From NCBI GenBank assembly GCA_904419955.1, contig CAJFTO010000006.1, positions 1 to 64,000 of the forward strand: 64,000 bases of DNA. Direction: 5' to 3'. The stretch is from Candidatus Roslinia caecavium. Lineage in GTDB: Bacteria > Bacillota > Clostridia > Monoglobales > Monoglobaceae. Position numbers and translations under genes: made by a program. This document shows positions 51,041 through 61,590 of the stretch, piece by piece. How positions within the stretch are numbered: position 1 is the first letter of the stretch; each line of letters opens with the position of its first letter. The notes below the pieces were generated by a model. The model was not told the origin of the DNA, did no database searches, and saw nothing but the letters and a program-made list of their open reading frames with translations.

Positions 51041-51592
51041 ATGGACAAGGATAGAAAAAATAAAAGTAAATCATTTTTTAGAGACGCAAAGGTGTCGATC
51101 GCAACCTTGTGTTTTTGTATTATTACAATTATCGTTATTGGCGTATATGTATCAGGGTTATTTCTTATAACCGGTAGTACGGACGCAAATAGCGCCGCGA
51201 ATAATACGGATACAAATCATGCAATAAGTTCGCAGGAACCGACGTCTACTGAAGATGGCGCCGCCAATTATGGAGGATTCTTTGATTCCGACAGTTCTGC
51301 GGTTACCGCGCCGCCAAGCGAGACCCAAGCGGCAGACGACAGCGCGGACTATTTGGAAAAAGGGAAGGAAGAAGAAGCGGCCTTAGAAAGCGTAGACGAT
51401 AAAATAAATATAAACACGGCTACGGAAAGCGAGTTAATGCTTTTAGACGGCATTGGGGAAGTTTTATCCAAGAGAATCGTTGAAACGAGAGAAAAGATCG
51501 GCGGATATAAGACGATTTCCGATATCATGCAAGTACCCGGAATCGGCGAGGGGCGTTATGCTAAAATCAAGGATTATATTTGCGTTGAATAG
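51041..51592 (+). CDS. ComEA-like helix-hairpin-helix protein
   Basis: The 183-residue protein has an N-terminal membrane segment (about residues 17-43), a Ser/Thr/Asp-rich linker, and a C-terminal helix-hairpin-helix pair (about 120-183: INTATESELMLLDGIGEVLSKRIVE and VPGIGEGRYAKI) of the ComEA type. ComEA binds DNA outside the membrane during uptake. The SLBB domain normally found in ComEA is missing, and no comEC/comEB is nearby, so competence is not established. Weak SD. Confidence 0.75.
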   Translation: MDKDRKNKSKSFFRDAKVSIATLCFCIITIIVIGVYVSGLFLITGSTDANSAANNTDTNHAISSQEPTSTEDGAANYGGFFDSDSSAVTAPPSETQAADDSADYLEKGKEEEAALESVDDKININTATESELMLLDGIGEVLSKRIVETREKIGGYKTISDIMQVPGIGEGRYAKIKDYICVE

Positions 51593-51619
51593 TAGAACGC
51601 ATAAAGAGGAGATTTAACA

Positions 51620-52558
51620 ATGGGATTATTCACAAGAGGATTAGGCAAGCCTGGAAAAGGAATAGATGCAAACGCTCCGGAAAAGCGAAGCTTTTTCCGC
51701 TTTTTTGATATATTTTTCAGAAAGTTTTGGCATTTTGTAAGACTAAATATTTTATATGTGGTTATGTGTATTCCCACGTTTATAATAATATTTGTGCTGT
51801 CGTCGCTTATATCGAATTCGTTTTTTGATGCGAGCGGCGTTATAGATACTCTGAATTCCGTTGGCGAAAGCATGGCCGCCGCTTCGGAGAGCGGAACTAC
51901 GGCTGAAATGTACACAAGCAGGCTGGTCGTATTTTTCGACGTATTGATCAGGTTCGGCTTTTCCTTTTTATTTATGGCATTTTGGGGAATGGGTCCGGTA
52001 TCCGCAGGTCTTGCGTATGTGCTCAGAAATTGGGCGAGAGAGGAACACGCCTGGGTATGGGCGGATTTTAAAGACGCGGCGAAGTCAAATTTTAAGCAGG
52101 CCGCCGTTGTTTTTATAGTGGATGTAATAGTATATATAGTGTTCTTTTCGGCTTACATATTTTATAGTAGGGCGGGCGGCGCGTTGGCGTACGTCAATTA
52201 TTTGCTGCTCATTATTTTGCTTATATATACTATGATGCATATGTATATATACCAATTAATGGTGACCTTTAAGCTTTCTTTAAAAGATCTATACAAGAAC
52301 GCGTTGATATTTGCGATAGGCAAGGCGCCGTCTAATTTATTATATTTATTTTTAATGGCAGTTGTAAATATAGGTCCGATATATTTAGCGATACTTCTAT
52401 CGGGAAGTTTTTCGCTTATCGTGTTCGTTGTCGTATTGCTCCTCGAACTGCTTATTTTACAGACGTTATCAGCGTTTATCGCCGCGTTTGGCGTTAATAA
52501 GAAAATACAGAAGTATATGCTGACGCAGTATGACGTGACTGTGAAGCGCGATAAATAA
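51620..52558 (+). CDS. YesL-like (DUF624) membrane protein
   Basis: The 312-residue protein has an amphipathic N-terminus followed by about five or six membrane segments, starting near residue 42, of the YesL/DUF624 type (RFFDIFFRKFWHFVRLNILY). YesL genes are usually close to sugar ABC transporters and are thought to assist them; none is here. It lies 27 bases after the ComEA-like gene and 57 before dxs. Confidence 0.78.
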   Translation: MGLFTRGLGKPGKGIDANAPEKRSFFRFFDIFFRKFWHFVRLNILYVVMCIPTFIIIFVLSSLISNSFFDASGVIDTLNSVGESMAAASESGTTAEMYTSRLVVFFDVLIRFGFSFLFMAFWGMGPVSAGLAYVLRNWAREEHAWVWADFKDAAKSNFKQAAVVFIVDVIVYIVFFSAYIFYSRAGGALAYVNYLLLIILLIYTMMHMYIYQLMVTFKLSLKDLYKNALIFAIGKAPSNLLYLFLMAVVNIGPIYLAILLSGSFSLIVFVVVLLLELLILQTLSAFIAAFGVNKKIQKYMLTQYDVTVKRDK

Positions 52559-52615
52559 AATTGAGTTATCAAATGGAACATATGTAATAATTTAATAGAA
52601 AGCGAGTCGTTAAAA

Positions 52616-54484
52616 TTGTATATAGAGAAAATTAAAAATTGTAATGATATAAAACAATTTCATATTGACGAGCTGCCGAAAATAGCCGGCGAGATCAGAA
52701 CGTTTTTAATTGACTCGATTTCTAAAACCGGAGGTCATTTAGCGTCGAATTTGGGAGTCGTAGAACTTACGATCGCCCTTCATTACGCTTTTGATTTAGA
52801 GAACGACAAGATCGTTTGGGACGTCGGCCATCAAGCTTATACGCATAAAATATTGAGCGGCAGAGCGGATCGATTCGATTCCCTCAGGCAGTTTGGCGGG
52901 ATAAGCGGCTTTCCTAAATGCGAAGAAGACCCGTCCGACGCGTTTAACACCGGACACAGTTCCACGTCTATTTCGGCGGCGCTCGGTTTTTCCGTTGCAA
53001 ACGAGCTTCAGGGGAAAAACAATTATTCCATAGCCGTCATAGGCGACGGAGCGATGACCGGAGGTATGGTCTACGAAGCGATGAATAACTGCGGAAAGAA
53101 AGCGAAAAAATTAATAGTGATACTAAACGACAACGGTATGTCTATATCAAAGAACGTTGGCGTAATGTCCGGTATGCTTCAGAAATGGAGGAGCAAGAAC
53201 AGTTACTTTAAGCTGAAAAAGGACGTTAAGACTGCGCTTGACAGTATACCCGCGATTGGAACTCCGGTTAAAAGCAAGATCACAAATCTTAAGAAGGAAA
53301 TAAAGCGTATAATAGTCGAAAGCAGGATCTTTGAAGATTTCGGCTTTAAATATCTCGGTCCGTTAGACGGACATAATATAAGCGAGATGCTGACGGTAAT
53401 GGACTACGCCAAGACGTTAGACGAGCCTGTTCTCATACACGTCCATACGGAAAAAGGGAAAGGATACGTTCCGGCGGAGAGCGCTCCGCCTCTTTATCAT
53501 AGTATAGGAAAGTTCGATGTGGGCACAGGAAAACCGCTTACAATTGTTAAAAATACATGGTCGAATTATTTCGGAAGATATCTTTGCTCGATTGCTGAGA
53601 AAAATAACAGAGTTGTGGCTATCTCGGCGGCGATGCCGGACGGTACGGGACTCAGCGGTTTTCAGAGGTTATATCCGAAACGTTTTTTCGACGTAGGGAT
53701 AGCGGAGCAGCATGCGGTAACGTTTGCGGCGGCGCTTGCTAAATCCGGACAAGTTCCGGTGTTTGCGGTGTATTCGACTTTTTTGCAGCGCGGTTACGAT
53801 CAGATGTTGCATGATACCGCGCTTCAGAACGCGCACGTAGTATTCGCGATAGACAGGTCGGGTCCCGTCGGCGACGACGGCGAGACGCATCAGGGCGTGT
53901 ACGATCTATCTTATCTTCTGCATATGCCGAATATGAAGGTATTCTCCCCGTCGAACGAGCTGGATTTGAGAGAAATACTAAGTTATGCGGTAAACGTCTG
54001 CAACGGTCCCGTAGCTATACGGTATCCGCGAGGAATGATAACCGAATTTAAAGACATAGACTTTTTGTCCTATAATAGATCGCCGCTTAAACCCAATATA
54101 GTGGTCGACGACGGAGGCGATTTAGACGCTGCGATTCTATCTGTCGGAGTATGTTTAAACGACTCTCTAAAAGCGGCAAGGGCGCTCCAGGAAAAGGGCA
54201 AAAAAATTGCCGTTATCGATATTAAAGGCGTAAAACCAATAGATATTAAAACAATAGAAGGATTTATCGAACGAGCCGCAATAACGGCGACGGTCGAAAA
54301 CAATGTTGTTATAGGCGGATTTGGAGAATATTTGGAGGGTATAGTTAATAAGAAAATCTTAAAGTTCGCCTATCCGGACGAGCCGATCGTTCAGGGGAAT
54401 GTGGAGCAGCTAAAAAAGAAATATGGACTTGATTATAATTCAATTTATGAAAAAATAGAATTGGAGCTATTGCAATTGCTTTAA
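52616..54484 (+). CDS. dxs: 1-deoxy-D-xylulose-5-phosphate synthase
   Basis: Dxs condenses pyruvate and glyceraldehyde 3-phosphate with thiamine diphosphate in the first step of the MEP isoprenoid pathway. In the 622 residues, DVGHQAYTHKIL and GDGAMTGG (near residue 143, diphosphate site) lie in the first half, with AEQHAVTFAAALA and DRSGPVGDDGETHQG in the second. No ATG lies near the N-terminus, so TTG 52616 with a weak GCGAG upstream is the best start. Next is tlyA, then nadK and recN, a classic clostridial block without argR. Confidence 0.96.
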   Translation: MYIEKIKNCNDIKQFHIDELPKIAGEIRTFLIDSISKTGGHLASNLGVVELTIALHYAFDLENDKIVWDVGHQAYTHKILSGRADRFDSLRQFGGISGFPKCEEDPSDAFNTGHSSTSISAALGFSVANELQGKNNYSIAVIGDGAMTGGMVYEAMNNCGKKAKKLIVILNDNGMSISKNVGVMSGMLQKWRSKNSYFKLKKDVKTALDSIPAIGTPVKSKITNLKKEIKRIIVESRIFEDFGFKYLGPLDGHNISEMLTVMDYAKTLDEPVLIHVHTEKGKGYVPAESAPPLYHSIGKFDVGTGKPLTIVKNTWSNYFGRYLCSIAEKNNRVVAISAAMPDGTGLSGFQRLYPKRFFDVGIAEQHAVTFAAALAKSGQVPVFAVYSTFLQRGYDQMLHDTALQNAHVVFAIDRSGPVGDDGETHQGVYDLSYLLHMPNMKVFSPSNELDLREILSYAVNVCNGPVAIRYPRGMITEFKDIDFLSYNRSPLKPNIVVDDGGDLDAAILSVGVCLNDSLKAARALQEKGKKIAVIDIKGVKPIDIKTIEGFIERAAITATVENNVVIGGFGEYLEGIVNKKILKFAYPDEPIVQGNVEQLKKKYGLDYNSIYEKIELELLQLL

Positions 54485-54563
54485 TAAGCTATTTTTGAGT
54501 AATATGTAGATACTAAAAATTTTTTTAATTGACGTTTGCATTGCAGAGCATGAGGAAGATAAA

Positions 54564-55376
54564 ATGGCGAAGAGAAGACTGGATCAATATTTGGTCGACA
54601 AAGGATTAATTAAGACGAGAAGCATGGCGCAGTCTATGATTATGGCCGGAGAAGTATACGTAAACGGTCAGAAAGCGGCTAAGGCCGGAGAAATGATTAA
54701 AGGCGACGAGAGGATCGACATCAAAAGCAAATCGGCTAAGTTTGTCAGCAGAGGCGGTTTAAAGTTGGATAAGGCTATAAATGCGTTTGATATAAAACTG
54801 GACGATTGTATTTGTATGGATATAGGGGCTTCGACTGGCGGATTTACAGACTGTATGCTTCAAAATGGCGCGAAAAAAGTATATTCCATAGACGTTGGGT
54901 ATGGTCAGCTCGCGTGGAAGCTTCGCGGAGACGAGCGCGTTATTAACATGGAAAGAACTAATTTCAGATATGTTACCAAAGAACAGATACCTGACGAGAT
55001 AGACTTTTTTTCGGTTGACGTATCGTTTATTTCGCTTAAATTGATCCTGCCTCCGGCATATGATTTATTAAAGGACGGCGGGCGCGGGGTTTGCTTGATC
55101 AAACCGCAATTTGAAGCCGGAAGAGAAAAGGTTGGCAAAAAAGGCGTGGTTCGCGATAAGAAAGTACACATAGAAGTTATTGAAAACGTAGTGAGCTTTA
55201 CCCGGGAAATAGGTTTCTCAGTAGTTGGTTTAGATTTTTCTCCAATTAAGGGACCGGAGGGGAATATAGAGTATCTTATGTATATTTCTAAAGCTGACGG
55301 TTCAGAGTCCGGTATAGTCGAATTTAACGTAGAGGAATTAGTTGAGAACTCGCATGAGCTTGACAAAATGGCGTGA
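54564..55376 (+). CDS. tlyA: TlyA-family rRNA methyltransferase
   Basis: TlyA methylates ribose 2'-O in rRNA. The 270 residues begin with an S4 RNA-binding domain (about 1-60: RLDQYLVDKGL), then RGGLKLDKA with the first Lys of the K-D-K-E set, the SAM-binding DIGASTGGFTDCML (about 89-102) and DFFSVDVSFISL with Asp. This is the usual TlyA size and architecture. ATG follows AGGAAG. It lies between dxs and nadK, as in other Firmicutes. Confidence 0.93.
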   Translation: MAKRRLDQYLVDKGLIKTRSMAQSMIMAGEVYVNGQKAAKAGEMIKGDERIDIKSKSAKFVSRGGLKLDKAINAFDIKLDDCICMDIGASTGGFTDCMLQNGAKKVYSIDVGYGQLAWKLRGDERVINMERTNFRYVTKEQIPDEIDFFSVDVSFISLKLILPPAYDLLKDGGRGVCLIKPQFEAGREKVGKKGVVRDKKVHIEVIENVVSFTREIGFSVVGLDFSPIKGPEGNIEYLMYISKADGSESGIVEFNVEELVENSHELDKMA

Positions 55377-55444
55377 TAGCCGCATAATATATATGGGATA
55401 TTTAATAATTCGGTATGGAAACAATTGTATAGGAAAACTTAGAT

Positions 55445-56332
55445 ATGATTAGAATGAATAAAATTGAAAACGTAGCTTTGGTACCTAATACTTTAAGAGA
55501 CGCAGACTTGACCGAGACGTATAACGTGATCGAAGCGCTTGGCAATTATAAAATAACGATCCTGATGGAGGACTTTTTTAAAGACTTGCTAAGCAGAGAG
55601 CGAATCATGGATTCAAAAGCCGATTTAGCGTTTTTGCCTAAAGCCGATATGTTAAAGAACGCGGATTTTATTATCGCCCTTGGCGGAGACGGAACTATAA
55701 TTGAACTTGCCGTTGATTCGGCGACGTATTCGGTTCCGATCGTGGGGATCAATATTGGCACGTTGGGATTTTTAGCTCAGGCGGAAAGAGGAGATACTTC
55801 GATCATCGATAAGATATTCGCCGGGAAATATAGGATCGACGAGTGCATGATGCTCGATGTTTGCGTTATTCGAGATGGAATAGAGAGATGTAAGCATATA
55901 GCGTTAAACGACATGGTAATATCCGGAGACGAATATAAAATGCTGAACGTATCGGCCGACGTTAATAACGTTAATATGGCGCAGTATTCGGCCGACGGTT
56001 TAATAGTCGCAACGGCGACCGGCTCGACGGCGTATTCGTTGTCGGCGGGAGGCGCGGTCATGTACCCGGATCTTGACGCGATGATCGTTACGCCTATTTG
56101 TCCGCATACGCTGAAATCGCGAAGCACGGTAATACCGGGAAGCAGCTTGGTCAGTATTTGTACGGTTCCTCCGTATAGGACGGACGCGGTCGTTCGCGTA
56201 GACGGTAAAATAGTATGTAAATTGCATGAAGACGAATATATAAATATTACAAAATCTCAGCGTTCAACGTTGCTCATCAAGGACGAATCGGCGAACTTTT
56301 TCGACGTGCTTCGCAGAAAGCTGTCCGATTAG
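55445..56332 (+). CDS. nadK: NAD kinase
   Basis: NadK phosphorylates NAD+ to NADP+. The 295-residue protein has the GGDGT motif (near residue 80, in IALGGDGTIIELA), NIGTLGFLA (near 105) and TATGSTAYSLSAGG (near 193), the three family blocks. Start ATG with a weak AGGAAA. It is the third gene of the dxs-tlyA-nadK-recN group. Confidence 0.95.
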   Translation: MIRMNKIENVALVPNTLRDADLTETYNVIEALGNYKITILMEDFFKDLLSRERIMDSKADLAFLPKADMLKNADFIIALGGDGTIIELAVDSATYSVPIVGINIGTLGFLAQAERGDTSIIDKIFAGKYRIDECMMLDVCVIRDGIERCKHIALNDMVISGDEYKMLNVSADVNNVNMAQYSADGLIVATATGSTAYSLSAGGAVMYPDLDAMIVTPICPHTLKSRSTVIPGSSLVSICTVPPYRTDAVVRVDGKIVCKLHEDEYINITKSQRSTLLIKDESANFFDVLRRKLSD

Positions 56333-56405
56333 ATCGTTAAACGCCTATAACGGTTATTTGGGAACTATTAGAGTAATATTTGTGGATAATACGAAGGTGA
56401 ACTAA

Positions 56406-58085
56406 ATGCTTATAGAGTTACATATAAAAAATATCGCTATTATCGAAGAAGTCAATATTGAGTTCGGCGGCGGTTTTAACGTTTTGACCGGCGAGACCGG
56501 CGCGGGAAAGTCGATACTTATAGATTCGATCAATATGGCTATAGGCGGTAGAGCGAATAGGGAACTTGTGCGGACGGGAGCCGAAAAGGCGACGGTAGAC
56601 GCGGCCTTTGAAGTCAGTCCGTCGGGCGCCGACTATCTCGAAGGGTTCGGCGTTGAAGCTGAAGACGGGATAATAGTGTTAAGTAGGGAACTGTCCGCGG
56701 ACGGTAAAAGCAAGAGCAGAATAAACGGCAGAATAGTTCCGCTCAGCGTAGTCAAAGAGGTAGGAGCTAAACTTATCGCAATACATGGTCAGATGGATAA
56801 CAGAGGCCTGCTTCAGCCGCGTAATCACATTGATTTTGTCGATAAGTATGCAAACAACGCCGAACTTTTAGCCGAGTACAGGGTGAGATATAATAAAGTC
56901 AAAAAGATAAGACAACGCTTAAACGAGATCTCGACGGACGAGACGGAGAAAGAAAGACGACTCGATTTGATCAGGTTTCAGATGAATGAAATAGAATCGG
57001 CGAATTTAACTCCGGGAGAAGAAGAGGAACTGGAGAAAAAAAGAGAGATGTTTCAGAATCTGGAGACTATAGTAAGCGGAACGAATTCTGCCTATGAAAA
57101 TTTATACGGCGATATGGATAATACTTCGGCTTACGATCTGATCTCGGACGCGGCAATGAATTTAGAAAAGGCCGCGGCTCACGACGAGTCTTTAAATGCA
57201 AATTTGGAGACGTTAAATTCTATTGTCGCCGATTTGGAGGACGTGTCGCATAATTTAAAGAGCTATTTGGACGCGGTCGACTATGAAAGCGGAGAGATCG
57301 AATATGTAGAAGATCGTCTTTCGGTAATTTATGATTTGAAGCGTAAATACGGAGCAAGCATAGAGGCGATATTGGAATTTTATGATAATATTTCCAAACA
57401 GGCCAATGATATTACCAATATGGACGAGATAATAGCGGAGCTTAAAGATGAATTATCGGTCGAAGAAGAGGCGATGAAAATTTCGGCTGAAAAATTAACT
57501 CAGTCGAGGATCGCCGCAGGGAAAAAGCTTTCGTCTAAAATTATGCGGGAGCTTGCGGATCTCGATATGAATAAAGTCAAATTCGACGTTAGGATAGACA
57601 AGACTGATTTTAATATAAACGGAAACGACGATCTGGAATTTATTATTTCCACCAATCCGGGCGAAGGGATGAAACCTCTTAGCAAAATCGCTTCGGGCGG
57701 AGAGATGTCGCGTATCATGTTGGCTATAAAATCTATCCTATCCGACAGCGACGATATCGAGACGCTTATATTCGACGAGATCGACACCGGCGTAAGCGGA
57801 AGAGCGGCGCAAAAAATAGCGGAAAAGATATGTATGCTCTCTAAAAATAGACAAGTGTTGTGTATTACACATTTGGCGCAAATCGCCGGTATGGCGGATA
57901 CGCATTTTAAAATTGAGAAAGATGTTTCGCGTGAAACAGTTTGCACGTCGGTAAGCAAATTGAGTGAAGATGAACGAAAAGAAGAACTCGCTCGTATTAT
58001 CGGAGGCGTAACCGTTACCGATTTAACTCTAAAAGCAGCCGAAGAAATGCTGAATCTCGCCGAGGAGTTAAAAGCTAAACGTTAG
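56406..58085 (+). CDS. recN: DNA repair ATPase RecN
   Basis: RecN is an SMC-like ATPase acting in double-strand break repair. The 559-residue protein has Walker A GETGAGKSIL (about 30-39), a long coiled-coil central part, the signature LSKIASGGEMSR (about 427) and Walker B LIFDEIDTGVSG (about 454). AAGGTGA precedes the ATG by five bases. It closes the dxs-tlyA-nadK-recN block; argR, often between nadK and recN, is absent. Confidence 0.96.
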   Translation: MLIELHIKNIAIIEEVNIEFGGGFNVLTGETGAGKSILIDSINMAIGGRANRELVRTGAEKATVDAAFEVSPSGADYLEGFGVEAEDGIIVLSRELSADGKSKSRINGRIVPLSVVKEVGAKLIAIHGQMDNRGLLQPRNHIDFVDKYANNAELLAEYRVRYNKVKKIRQRLNEISTDETEKERRLDLIRFQMNEIESANLTPGEEEELEKKREMFQNLETIVSGTNSAYENLYGDMDNTSAYDLISDAAMNLEKAAAHDESLNANLETLNSIVADLEDVSHNLKSYLDAVDYESGEIEYVEDRLSVIYDLKRKYGASIEAILEFYDNISKQANDITNMDEIIAELKDELSVEEEAMKISAEKLTQSRIAAGKKLSSKIMRELADLDMNKVKFDVRIDKTDFNINGNDDLEFIISTNPGEGMKPLSKIASGGEMSRIMLAIKSILSDSDDIETLIFDEIDTGVSGRAAQKIAEKICMLSKNRQVLCITHLAQIAGMADTHFKIEKDVSRETVCTSVSKLSEDERKEELARIIGGVTVTDLTLKAAEEMLNLAEELKAKR

Positions 58086-58162
58086 AAAAGATTTTTTGGA
58101 CAAAATTCAAGGCATAAGAACGCTATAATTATAATATAGCGAAGTTATTATAGGTGATTAAA

Positions 58163-58591
58163 ATGGAACAACAGGGCTATGTGATTGAAGCTAAAAACGG
58201 AGTCGCAAAAATTAGGGTTAACAGAGAGTCGGCTTGCGGCGGTAATTGCGTAAGCTGTAAGGGGTGCCCCTCGTCTGCGATTATCATAGAAGCTAAGGAT
58301 GAGATCGGATTAAAAAGGGGCGACAGCGTTACCCTTTATGAAGATTCGTCTAAAGTGATAAAATACGCCGTTATAGGCTATGGGCTCTTAGCGGCGCTGA
58401 TGTGCGTAGGAGCCGTTATCGGATACAACGCGACCGGCAGAGATTTAATGGGATTGCTCGGCGCGGCGTTAGGATTGGCTATCGGCGTCGCGGCGGTTAA
58501 ATTGTCTTTTAGAAATGTGGAGTCAGATTTTAAGATAAAAGGCGTTAACAGACCAAGCGAAGCGCAAAGTATTGAGTCGGACGATAAATAA
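58163..58591 (+). CDS. RseC-like SoxR-reducing family protein
   Basis: The 142-residue protein has an N-terminal cysteine cluster ACGGNCVSCKGC (about residues 22-33) and two central membrane segments (about 72-92 and 96-114), the RseC/MucC layout associated with electron transfer to SoxR or the Rnf complex. GTG 58154 lies within the SD AGGTGA, so ATG 58163 is the start. It is followed by the P-loop ATPase and 2-oxoacid oxidoreductase genes, which suggests a redox link. Confidence 0.82.
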   Translation: MEQQGYVIEAKNGVAKIRVNRESACGGNCVSCKGCPSSAIIIEAKDEIGLKRGDSVTLYEDSSKVIKYAVIGYGLLAALMCVGAVIGYNATGRDLMGLLGAALGLAIGVAAVKLSFRNVESDFKIKGVNRPSEAQSIESDDK

Positions 58592-58609
58592 TGCGTTAGA
58601 AAGAGATAA

Positions 58610-59296
58610 ATGATTATTATGGAAACATTTGTTGAACCTAAAAGAGTAACTGTGGTAACAGGACATTTTGGCAGCGGAAAAACTGAATTTGCAATTAATT
58701 ATGCTGTAAAGCTCAAAAATATGGGTAAAAAAGTTACAATTGTAGACTTTGATATAGTTAATCCATATTTTAGGACGAAGGATGCGGAGAATGCTCTTAA
58801 TTCTTTAGGGATCGATGTGATATCTCCCGCTTTTGCAAATTTAAATATAGAAAATCCAATGCTGCCGCCGGATATCAATAGGGTCTTTGACGATAAGGAA
58901 AGCTATGTTGTATTTGATGTTGGCGGCGATGACGACGGAGCCGTTCCGCTCGGAACATATTATAGATTTTTTAAAGACGAAGATTATGATATGTTTTTTA
59001 TTATTAACGAGCGGCGATTACTGACTCAGACCGTTGAAGATATTTTTTGCGTTATGGATAGTATTGAGAGTGTATCGAGACTTAAAGTCACGGCTTTGGT
59101 CAATAATACTCACTTAAAAGAGTTAACTACCCCGGAAATTATATGTAAAGGTCAAGAACTTGTCGAAGAATATTCAGAAAAGACGGGATTGGAGCAGAGA
59201 TATATTTCCGGTAAAGAAGAAATATTATATAAATTACCGGATAAATATAAAAAATATTTATATCCAATGAAATTGTATATAAATTTAATGTTTTAA
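58610..59296 (+). CDS. P-loop ATPase linked to oxidoreductase operon
   Basis: The 228-residue protein has the MinD/ParA-like deviant P-loop GHFGSGKTEFAINYAV (about residues 18-33) and the Asp-rich motif VVFDVGGDDDGAVPLG (about 104-119). Such ATPases are found next to vor/kor genes in Clostridia and may help insert Fe-S clusters or subunits, but their task is not proven. The frame starts at ATG 58610 with a poor SD; ATG 58619 is possible. The ferredoxin gene follows by 46 bases. Confidence 0.75.
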   Translation: MIIMETFVEPKRVTVVTGHFGSGKTEFAINYAVKLKNMGKKVTIVDFDIVNPYFRTKDAENALNSLGIDVISPAFANLNIENPMLPPDINRVFDDKESYVVFDVGGDDDGAVPLGTYYRFFKDEDYDMFFIINERRLLTQTVEDIFCVMDSIESVSRLKVTALVNNTHLKELTTPEIICKGQELVEEYSEKTGLEQRYISGKEEILYKLPDKYKKYLYPMKLYINLMF

Positions 59297-59342
59297 GCAG
59301 TAGATTTATAAAATAGTATAGACAATAAGGAGGAGAATTGAA

Positions 59343-59549
59343 GTGCCGAAAGTTACGTTTAGAGAGGATCGGTGTAAAGGTTGTGGACTTTGCATTTCTG
59401 TGTGTCCTAAAAAAATACTTTACCTTGAACCGGAAAAAATTAACGATAAGGGATTTCATCCCGCGGCTGTATCAGATCAGGACAAATGTATAGCCTGTAC
59501 GTTTTGCGCGACCATGTGTCCGGACTGCGTAATTACTATTGAGAAATAG
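59343..59549 (+). CDS. Ferredoxin-type 2[4Fe-4S] subunit of the 2-oxoacid oxidoreductase
   Basis: The 68-residue protein has two clusters of four Cys, CKGCGLCISVCP (about residues 11-22) and CIACTFCATMCP (about 46-57), the pattern of the delta subunit of VOR/KOR enzymes. It passes electrons from the catalytic core to external ferredoxin. GTG start with GGAGGAG seven bases upstream. It precedes alpha, beta and gamma subunit genes. Confidence 0.92.
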   Translation: MPKVTFREDRCKGCGLCISVCPKKILYLEPEKINDKGFHPAAVSDQDKCIACTFCATMCPDCVITIEK

Positions 59550-59719
59550 CCGCATAAAATCGACTGTAATTAAGATCCGGCTGTTTTAAGATCGCAGTAC
59601 TTTATGACGGCGGAATTTGACGATAAGTCATAGGTTTTGATTTATCATTTATAATTTAAATTAATATGCTAATAAAAATTATATAACGGATATATTAAAC
59701 CGTAGAATGGAGAAAACAA

Positions 59720-60781
59720 ATGGGAAATAAAGTTTTAATGAAAGGTAACGAGGCGCTTGCCGAAGCGGCGATAAGGTGCGGCTGTCGGTTCTTCTTTGGA
59801 TATCCGATAACGCCTCAAACCGAACTGGCGGCTTATATGGCAAAAAAAATGATTAAGAGCGGAGGAACGTTTCTTCAGGCGGAGAGCGAGATTGCGGCGA
59901 TCAATATGGTTTATGGAGCAGCGGGAGCCGGAGCGAGAGTCATGACTTCTTCGTCTAGTCCGGGTATAAGCTTAAAGCAGGAGGGTATATCATACATAGC
60001 CGGGGCGGATCTCCCGTGCGTGATAGTAAATATAGTCAGAGGCGGTCCGGGGCTTGGCGGAATACAGCCGGCGCAGTCTGATTATTTTCAGGCAACTAAG
60101 GGCGGTGGTCACGGCGACTATCATCTTTTAGTTTACGCACCGTCTTCGGTACAGGAGCTGGCCGATTTGATTTCTAAAGCCTTTGATAAGGCCGACGAAT
60201 ATCGCATGCCGGCTATGATAATGGGCGACGGAATGCTCGGTCAGATGATGGAGCCCGTTGAGTTTAAGGAGCCGATCTCTCCGGAGGATCTGCCTGAGAA
60301 GGAATGGGCTACGACCGGTACGAAAATGAAGAGGAAAAAGAATATAATAAACTCTCTTTATTTAACGCCGGAGGAGCTTGAGGACTTAAATATTAAAAGA
60401 TACCAAAGATACGACGTTGTAAAGCGGAACGAGGTCATGTGCGAAGAATATTTGACCGGCGACGCGGATATAATAATCGCCGCGTACGGAACAATAGCAA
60501 GAATAGCTATGTCGGCGGTCGATATGGCGAGACAGAAAGGCATAAAGGCCGGTCTTATCAGACCGATCACGCTTTGGCCGTTCCCTGAAGAGGCGTTTAA
60601 GAAATATGCTGATTCTGCAAAATGCTTCTTATCGGTTGAGATGAGCATGGGGCAGATGGTCGAAGACGTAAGACTTGCAGTAAACGGGAAAGCGCCGGTA
60701 TACTTTTACGGAAGAACAGGCGGCATGGTTCCCGAACAGGAAGAAATACTCGCTAAGATCGAGGAACACGCGAACGCTTGA
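59720..60781 (+). CDS. vorB: 2-oxoacid:ferredoxin oxidoreductase, alpha subunit
   Basis: The 353-residue protein is the alpha (pyrimidine-binding) subunit of a multi-subunit 2-oxoacid:ferredoxin oxidoreductase. The N-terminal MKGNEALAEAAIRCGC and GYPITPQTELA are typical, as is GISLKQEGISYIAG. It oxidises a 2-oxoacid to acyl-CoA and CO2 with reduction of ferredoxin. The substrate could be branched-chain oxoacids (VorB-like) or 2-oxoglutarate (KorA-like); the set of four subunits fits both. SD GGAG eight bases upstream. Confidence 0.92.
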   Translation: MGNKVLMKGNEALAEAAIRCGCRFFFGYPITPQTELAAYMAKKMIKSGGTFLQAESEIAAINMVYGAAGAGARVMTSSSSPGISLKQEGISYIAGADLPCVIVNIVRGGPGLGGIQPAQSDYFQATKGGGHGDYHLLVYAPSSVQELADLISKAFDKADEYRMPAMIMGDGMLGQMMEPVEFKEPISPEDLPEKEWATTGTKMKRKKNIINSLYLTPEELEDLNIKRYQRYDVVKRNEVMCEEYLTGDADIIIAAYGTIARIAMSAVDMARQKGIKAGLIRPITLWPFPEEAFKKYADSAKCFLSVEMSMGQMVEDVRLAVNGKAPVYFYGRTGGMVPEQEEILAKIEEHANA

Positions 60782-60834
60782 GCGGCGCGAGCTGACGACT
60801 TTGTTTTGAAAATGAAAAAGGAGATCTGATTAAA

Positions 60835-61589
<755 letters not shown>

Positions 61590-61590
<1 letters not shown>
